From positions 1-9,508 of the forward strand of contig JAKAHX010000032.1 of NCBI GenBank assembly GCA_021814735.1: 9,508 nt of DNA, given 5' to 3'. Position numbers and translations under genes: made by a program. Below, piece by piece: positions 5,703 through 9,508 of the stretch (its first letter is position 1; each line of letters opens with the position of its first letter). The notes beneath the pieces are model-generated. The model was not told where the DNA came from and did no database searches. It saw only the letters and a list, made by a program, of their open reading frames with translations. This stretch comes from Chloroflexota bacterium (lineage in GTDB: Bacteria > Chloroflexota > Limnocylindria > Limnocylindrales > CSP1-4).

Positions 5703-7168
5703 GCGCGCGTCCCCGGCGGCGCCGGGTGTGCCGCCGACGGCGGGCCGGGCGCCCTGGGCAGGGAACCGGCGGTCGCCGCCTCCGACCAGCCGATCCGGGC
5801 CTCGGGCAGCCTCGCCTCGGGATCGCGCAGGAACGCACGCAGGACGCGCCCCTCGCCGAACCGGACCACGAGATCGGCGAGCTGCCACTCGAGGTGGCCG
5901 GCGCGGGCGGCCTGGGGCTCGAAGAGCCCGAGCTGACGGCCCGGATCGGGGACCACGCCGTCCAGCTCGAGGGAGAGGCGCTCCACGGGACCACCCGGAG
6001 GGTCCGCCTCGAGGCGTGACAGGAGCAGCCGCTCGACCGCCCCGGGCATCGCCGTGGGGCCGGGCAGCGCCTGCTCGACGAGGTGCGTGGCTGCGGATGC
6101 GGCGGCGCGCGCCGTGGAACCCGCATCGTCGGAACCGGCATGGCTCGATGGTGTGGCACGCGGCCGGGAACCGGCGTGCCCCGCGGGACCGATGGGGGCC
6201 CCTGTCGCGACCCGGGCCGCAGCGCCGGCGTGGGACGATGGTTCGACACGATCCGCGGCACGCCCGAGCACCGCCTCGAGGCGGACGCGGGTCGCACCGG
6301 CACCGCGTGCGGCCAGCTGCCCGCACAGCGCCTCGGCCAGCCGATGGAGCACGAAGCGGAGCGGCTCGAGCGACTCGACCGGCGGGTCTATCTCGGCCTC
6401 GGCCCGCAGCCGCTCGGCCGGTTTCCGGGGCACGATCCTCCGCCCATCCCGGCCATTCGCCAGGTCGTGGAGGAAGCCGCCCTCGGCACCGAACCGCGCG
6501 AGCACCGCTGCCCTGGGGAGCGTGGCGAACGTCCCGATCTGCCGCACGCCCAGCACGCGGAGACGCTCCTGCACCCCGGCCGTGGCGGGGAGGAGCGTCA
6601 CCGGCAGCGGCGCGAGGAAGGCGGCCTCTGCCCCGGCGCCGTCTCCCGGCACGGAGCGCCACGTGACATCCGTCCCGGGCAGCCGCTCCCGCGCGATGAC
6701 CGCCGCGACGATCGCTCCGAACCGGGTGCCGGCGATCCCCGCGCGGATGGGCCCCGGGACGTGGGGGGCGAGCGCCGCCGCGATCCGCCCGAGCAGGACC
6801 GGTTCCTCGCCCCACAGGCGCTCCAGCCCGTCGATCCCCAGGAACGCGCCACCGAACCCGTCGCCCGCTGGATCCGCCTCCCCCTCGACGTACGGCGCGA
6901 ACGCGGACAGCGCGTCCAGGGCCGCCTCGGCGGCGGCCCGGTATCGATCCGGGTCGGGGGCGAGGAACTCGGCATCAGGCGCGAGCGCGTGAGCGGCCGC
7001 GAGGCTCATCCCCCGCCGCACGCCCTGGCGGCGCGCCGCGAGGCTGCAGTCCAGGACCCGGCCGGGATCCCACGGGTGACCGCCCAGGACGACCTGGTCG
7101 GGAAGCGGGCGGGACTCCCGCTCGAGCCGCAGCGGCAGATGGGGCCAGCCGAGATGGAGCAATCGCAT
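5699..7168 (-). CDS. imuB: ImuB-like Y-family polymerase homologue, catalytically degenerate
   Basis: ImuB is the non-catalytic hub of the mutasome, linking DnaE2 and ImuA to the sliding clamp. The 489-residue protein starts MRLLHLGWPHLPLRLERE. The first active-site motif of Y-family polymerases, an Asp near the start, is missing, and the SIDE motif is replaced by FLGIDGLERLWG, so it probably cannot polymerise, as known for ImuB. A helix-hairpin-helix-like stretch, LRVLGVRQIGTFATLPRAA, follows, then a little-finger-like region. QLGLF (412-416) fits the clamp-binding consensus QLxLF. A Ser/Ala/His/Gly-rich insertion of about 50 residues interrupts the little-finger region (about 305-355, DNA about 6105-6255). 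The ATG at 7168 is chosen because the family-typical start begins there; no strong ribosome site is seen. It overlaps the imuA frame by 194 bases and the DUF6504 start by ATGA. Confidence 0.9.
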   Translation of the reverse strand: MRLLHLGWPHLPLRLERESRPLPDQVVLGGHPWDPGRVLDCSLAARRQGVRRGMSLAAAHALAPDAEFLAPDPDRYRAAAEAALDALSAFAPYVEGEADPAGDGFGGAFLGIDGLERLWGEEPVLLGRIAAALAPHVPGPIRAGIAGTRFGAIVAAVIARERLPGTDVTWRSVPGDGAGAEAAFLAPLPVTLLPATAGVQERLRVLGVRQIGTFATLPRAAVLARFGAEGGFLHDLANGRDGRRIVPRKPAERLRAEAEIDPPVESLEPLRFVLHRLAEALCGQLAARGAGATRVRLEAVLGRAADRVEPSSHAGAAARVATGAPIGPAGHAGSRPRATPSSHAGSDDAGSTARAAASAATHLVEQALPGPTAMPGAVERLLLSRLEADPPGGPVERLSLELDGVVPDPGRQLGLFEPQAARAGHLEWQLADLVVRFGEGRVLRAFLRDPEARLPEARIGWSEAATAGSLPRAPGPPSAAHPAPPGTRA

Positions 7169-8285
7169 GGGTCGTACCGACGATGGTGCACTCCGATGAC
7201 GGGACAGCGGGGATCCCCGCAGGCGGCGCGGAGGAGGATCCCGGAGGCCGGACCGCCGTGCGGGATCCGCGGCGGACCGGCCGAACCCCGGGCGCCGGCC
7301 CAACCCCGGGTGGCAGAGCCCGAGGAGCCGGTGGATGCGCGGGCGGCGGCGTCGCAGGCCATGCCACGTGCGCCGGTGGCCCGGCATCCCCCACCCCTCT
7401 GGCGTGCGCGGGCCACCTGGGCGCCGCCGACGGGACCCCGGGGCCAGGGGCCGCCTCCGGTTCCGGCGAACGGTGCACACCGCGATCCAAGTTCCCCTCG
7501 TCCGCGTACCGGATCTCGAGGTCCGCCCGACGACCCGGCGGCCCGAACCGGTTCTTCACGACGGTCACCTGCGTCCACTGGCCGACCACGTCTCGCCCGG
7601 ATCGGATCCACGCCCGGCGTTCGAGCTCCAGGCCCACGCCCGCCGTCTCGGCGAGCGTTCCCTGCAGGGTGGGTGCAAGGTCCACCGGCTCGATCACCAC
7701 CAGACTGGCGCCGGCCTGCCGAGCGCGTGCCGCCAGCCGCCGGAGCAGCGCATCCCGGTCCAGCGGCATCCGCTCGGGCAGATCGGCCACCAGCAGCTCG
7801 ATCGTGCGCCCGCCCAGCAGGGCCCCGGCCAGCCGGAGGCCCTCGGTCGCCTCGGGCGCCCGGAGCACCAGCAGCCAGGCCAGGTCCACGCCGCGGGCCA
7901 CCGCCTCGAGCGGGTCGAAGGCACGGGAGAGGTCCAGCCAGGCGACGATCGCGCCGCGCGCCTGTGCCTCCGCGACGAGCCGGAGAGCCAGCGTGGTCTT
8001 GCCGCTCGACGCATCCCCGCGGAGCGTCACCTGGGCTCTGCGCACGAGCCCGCCGGGACCCAGGATGGCATCGAGTGCGGGGAAGCCCGTGGGCACGATG
8101 CGGTCGTCGGCGGGGGCGAGAGGGTCCGGGGAGGCGTCCGTGATCACGAGCGGAACCGGTGCGAGGGCACCCTCGACCGGCAGCCGCACGGGCCGGCCAT
8201 CACCGAGCCGGATCGACGCACTGCCCCAGCGCGCCTCGAGACGCGCGAGCGCTGTGGCCAGAGGTTCGATCGGGCGGTCCATCAC
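6975..8285 (-). CDS. imuA: RecA-like ATPase of the ImuA class with a long low-complexity C-terminal tail
   Basis: This is the first gene of the SOS operon and a RecA-related accessory factor of DnaE2-dependent mutagenesis. Residues 62-262 carry the ATPase core: TGFPALDAILGPGGL (66-80), Walker A GDASSGKT (90-97), a Walker B-like ASLVVIEPVD (193-202) and VVKNRFGPP (242-250), which resembles the KNK/KNR loop of RecA. Usual ImuA-type proteins are roughly 230-280 residues, but this frame gives 436 because residues about 270-436 form a Pro/Ala/Arg-rich tail. The last 65 codons overlap imuB. The tail may be real, or a frameshift may have extended the frame. The start is GTG 8285 or ATG 8282. There is no ribosome site, and the predicted transcription start falls at about 8286, so the message is probably leaderless. 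Assignment to ImuA rather than another RecA paralogue rests on the imuB neighbour and SOS box. Confidence 0.85.
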   Translation of the reverse strand: MMDRPIEPLATALARLEARWGSASIRLGDGRPVRLPVEGALAPVPLVITDASPDPLAPADDRIVPTGFPALDAILGPGGLVRRAQVTLRGDASSGKTTLALRLVAEAQARGAIVAWLDLSRAFDPLEAVARGVDLAWLLVLRAPEATEGLRLAGALLGGRTIELLVADLPERMPLDRDALLRRLAARARQAGASLVVIEPVDLAPTLQGTLAETAGVGLELERRAWIRSGRDVVGQWTQVTVVKNRFGPPGRRADLEIRYADEGNLDRGVHRSPEPEAAPGPGVPSAAPRWPAHARGVGDAGPPAHVAWPATPPPAHPPAPRALPPGVGPAPGVRPVRRGSRTAVRPPGSSSAPPAGIPAVPSSECTIVGTTHAIAPSRLAPSAAAARAGVPPASRPGRPGRSPVGSRPGPGLQPRGAPPGRAAGDEPRGRSRARA

Positions 8286-8292
8286 CCGAACA

Positions 8293-8320
8293 ATGATAGA
8301 ACGGATGTTCTATATGTCAA
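8293..8320 (-). promoter_or_regulatory. SOS promoter of the imuA-imuB-DUF6504 operon: LexA box in the -35/-10 spacer
   Basis: On the minus strand a perfect TTGACA (8315-8320) and TATCAT (8293-8298, five of six consensus bases) are 16 bases apart. The palindrome ATAGAAC-N4-GTTCTAT (8296-8313), with central bases GGAT on the plus strand, fills the spacer and matches the GAAC-N4-GTTC LexA operator. Transcription should start at about 8286, next to the GTG at 8285, which implies a leaderless mRNA. The box shares its TAGAAC/GTTCTA arms with the dnaE2 box 6.5 kb away. LexA binding is inferred; the motif is seen directly. Confidence 0.9.
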
Positions 8321-8365
8321 TGGGATCGGGCATCGGATTCGGTCGCGGGCAACCGAGGATCGTGG

Positions 8366-8427
8366 CCTCGAAGCCGCGGTCAGGCCCTGGGTGCGCCCCG
8401 TCCCTCGAAGCCTCGGTCAGGCCCTGG
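8366..8427. repeat. 25-base direct repeat spanning the stop codon of the 259-residue protein
   Basis: Copies at 8366-8390 and 8403-8427 differ at one base (CCGCGG versus CCTCGG) and are 37 bases apart. The right copy contains the last codons and the TGA (8417-8419) of the hypothetical gene. The left copy lies in the gap upstream of the SOS promoter and repeats the same stop context. This looks like a local duplication of the gene end. Confidence 0.7.
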
Positions 8428-9196
8428 CCCAGGTGGATCGGCGACCAGGATCGTTCGGGCGCACGCTGGCGCCGTAGATCGACGACAGCTGCTCCACGTC
8501 GGCGAGCAGCTGCTGCCCCGCCGCCCAGTCGCCGGGTCGCGCCGTCTCGAGCCGATGCATCTCGACCGTGAGCCACCTGCTGAGATGGGGGTTCATCTCC
8601 CGGAGTGGTCGCGCGCACTGGTACCGATCGCACAGGTCGGCCACGAATGCCGCGTACAGCGTCAGCGGCGGCACCCCGGCGATGCGCGCCTCCGCCCCCG
8701 GCGCGAAGTCGATCGGCACCATCAGCCTCGCGAAGAAGGCGGCGACCTGGGGCGCCATCGGGTCGACGTCCTGGCTGTGCCCGCTCCAGCGCAGGATCGG
8801 CGCCGGCGAGTCGAGGATCACGAGCGTGGCGTCGGGCCCCATCGGCACTGCCCGGATGACACCGCCGAAGGTCAGGAACGCGTTCTGCACCTCGAGCCGG
8901 TCGATGACGTGCACGTGACCCCAGGCGACGTGCGGCTCCCCGCGGAGTGCGCGGGAGCGCTGGTACTCGACCAGCTGCCCCTTGCCGCCGACGGTGACGT
9001 ACCACGTCATCCGCTCCGGGTCGAAGTGGGCGAGCGTGGGCTTGTCGCGAAGGGCCACCACCAGGTGCGAGCCGGCCGGGGCCGCCGAATCCCCGGCCCG
9101 TTCGTCGTGGACGAGCACGAAGCCAAGGCGCTCGATCATGGCCGTCGCGCGTTCGACGGGGAGAAGGCGGAGATCTTCGTCGCGGGATGATTCCAT
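8417..9196 (-). CDS. Hypothetical protein (259 residues), unknown function
   Basis: I do not recognise this protein. It appears soluble and mixed alpha/beta, with no signal peptide or membrane segment. Notable stretches are ERATAMIERLGFVLVHDERA (15-34), MTWYVTVGGKGQLVEYQRSR, WGHVHVIDRLEVQNAFLTFG and a helical C-terminal half with ADLCDRYQCARPLREMNPHL. Even composition without low-complexity runs supports a real gene. The ATG at 9196 is taken as the start because it precedes the first conserved-looking segment; no good ribosome site is seen. It is divergent from the tRNA gene, and its end lies about 130 bases upstream of the imuA start, with the SOS promoter in between. It is therefore probably outside the SOS operon, although read-through is possible because no clear terminator is present. 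Confidence 0.78.
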   Translation of the reverse strand: MESSRDEDLRLLPVERATAMIERLGFVLVHDERAGDSAAPAGSHLVVALRDKPTLAHFDPERMTWYVTVGGKGQLVEYQRSRALRGEPHVAWGHVHVIDRLEVQNAFLTFGGVIRAVPMGPDATLVILDSPAPILRWSGHSQDVDPMAPQVAAFFARLMVPIDFAPGAEARIAGVPPLTLYAAFVADLCDRYQCARPLREMNPHLSRWLTVEMHRLETARPGDWAAGQQLLADVEQLSSIYGASVRPNDPGRRSTWARA

Positions 9197-9259
9197 GCAG
9201 TCACCGGTGCGGGACGCCTGGGGAGACGCCCGGCCACGATACTGCCGTGCGGGCCGACC

Positions 9260-9268
9260 TGCTACACT
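9260..9268 (+). promoter_or_regulatory. Likely extended -10 promoter of the tRNA-Ala gene
   Basis: TGC-TACACT (9260-9268) fits an extended -10 element (TGn before a TATAAT-like hexamer). No good -35 is seen 16-18 bases upstream, which extended -10 promoters can tolerate. Transcription would begin near 9275, giving a leader of about 37 bases before the tRNA. The leader contains a small GTGCC-TTC-GGCAT hairpin (9290-9302). Confidence 0.45.
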
Positions 9269-9311
9269 CCCATCCGCCCTGAGGGGCGCGTGCCTTCGGC
9301 ATGTTCTCGGT

Positions 9312-9387
9312 GGGGATGTAGCTCAGCTGGGAGAGCACCGCGTTCGCATCGCGGGGGTCAGGGGTTCGAGTCCCCTCATCTCCACCA
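9312..9387 (+). tRNA. tRNA-Ala, anticodon CGC
   Basis: The full cloverleaf can be drawn: acceptor GGGGATG pairs with CATCTCC (one G-U), D arm GCTC-AGCTGGGA-GAGC, anticodon arm CCGCG-TTCGCAT-CGCGG, a 5-base variable loop, and T arm AGGGG-TTCGAGT-CCCCT. The anticodon CGC (9345-9347) reads the GCG alanine codon, common in DNA this rich in GC. The discriminator base is A (9384), and the 3' CCA is encoded (9385-9387). No integrase gene or duplicated tRNA 3' end is seen nearby, so there is no sign that it serves as an attachment site. Confidence 0.97.
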
Positions 9388-9508
9388 CTTCCCCCTCACC
9401 GGTTCGGTTACCCCCGCTGGCTCGGCCGCGCTCGGCGTCGTGCGCCGGTGCGCGCCCTCCTGTTCGGCGCGCTCGAACCCCGCCGCTGGTCGATCCCGGG
9501 GCGGTGAC

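Noticed and set aside
6083..8143. 686-codon plus-strand frame across imuB and imuA
   Set aside because: It is an antisense frame to two recognisable genes, Arg/Pro/Gly-rich without any motif. It crosses the gene boundary at 7168 without any sign of domain structure.
9448..9507. Short plus-strand GTG frame after the tRNA (starts VRALLFGALEPRRW)
   Set aside because: It briefly resembles the start of an oxidoreductase but meets a TGA after 19 codons, and no ribosome site is visible. The last 120 bases show no supported gene.
9312..9508. tRNA-Ala as an integration site of a mobile element
   Set aside because: No integrase, no duplicated tRNA 3' end and no composition change are seen in the window.

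Overview
The window is very GC-rich bacterial DNA with compact genes, few T-rich terminators and long Arg/Pro/Ala-rich reading frames. Gene content, GAAC-N4-GTTC LexA boxes and a DUF6504-type gene suggest a Chloroflexota lineage (Limnocylindria/Ellin6529-like) or an Actinomycetota. That placement is inference. Most genes lie on the minus strand, so the window reads most naturally from right to left.

Right part: a tRNA-Ala(CGC) gene (plus strand, 9312-9387) is divergent from an unrecognised 259-residue protein (minus, 8417-9196). Behind that lies a clear SOS promoter: TTGACA, a LexA-type palindrome in the spacer, then TATCAT. It drives a three-gene minus-strand operon: a RecA-like ATPase of the ImuA class (starts 8285), a catalytically degenerate Y-family polymerase ImuB with a QLGLF clamp-binding motif (7168-5699), and an 82-residue DUF6504-type protein whose start overlaps the imuB stop (5702-5454).

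Middle part: a plus-strand pair encodes a 35-residue single-span membrane peptide and a lipoprotein (4454-5082). It is divergent from a minus-strand ABC-2 exporter pair, ATPase (4324-3392) and six-span permease (3395-2529), which overlap by an ATGA. A small C-terminally anchored membrane protein follows (2245-1985). The intergenic gaps hold several palindromic and tandem repeats.

Left part: the first 592 codons of the error-prone polymerase gene dnaE2 (minus, 1778 to the window edge) run off the left end. Its promoter carries a second, perfectly palindromic LexA-type box. Together imuA, imuB and dnaE2 make up the SOS mutasome known from mycobacteria and many proteobacteria. ImuA and ImuB are accessory factors, ImuB docks to the beta clamp, and DnaE2 performs translesion synthesis. 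Here the cassette is split by about 3.7 kb of apparently unrelated exporter and envelope genes, but the two halves carry matching LexA operators.

The points most worth a second look are the paired operators lying inside the promoters, the DUF6504 gene coupled to imuB, repeat-rich low-complexity insertions in all three mutasome proteins, and a 194-base imuA/imuB overlap that may hide a frameshift.
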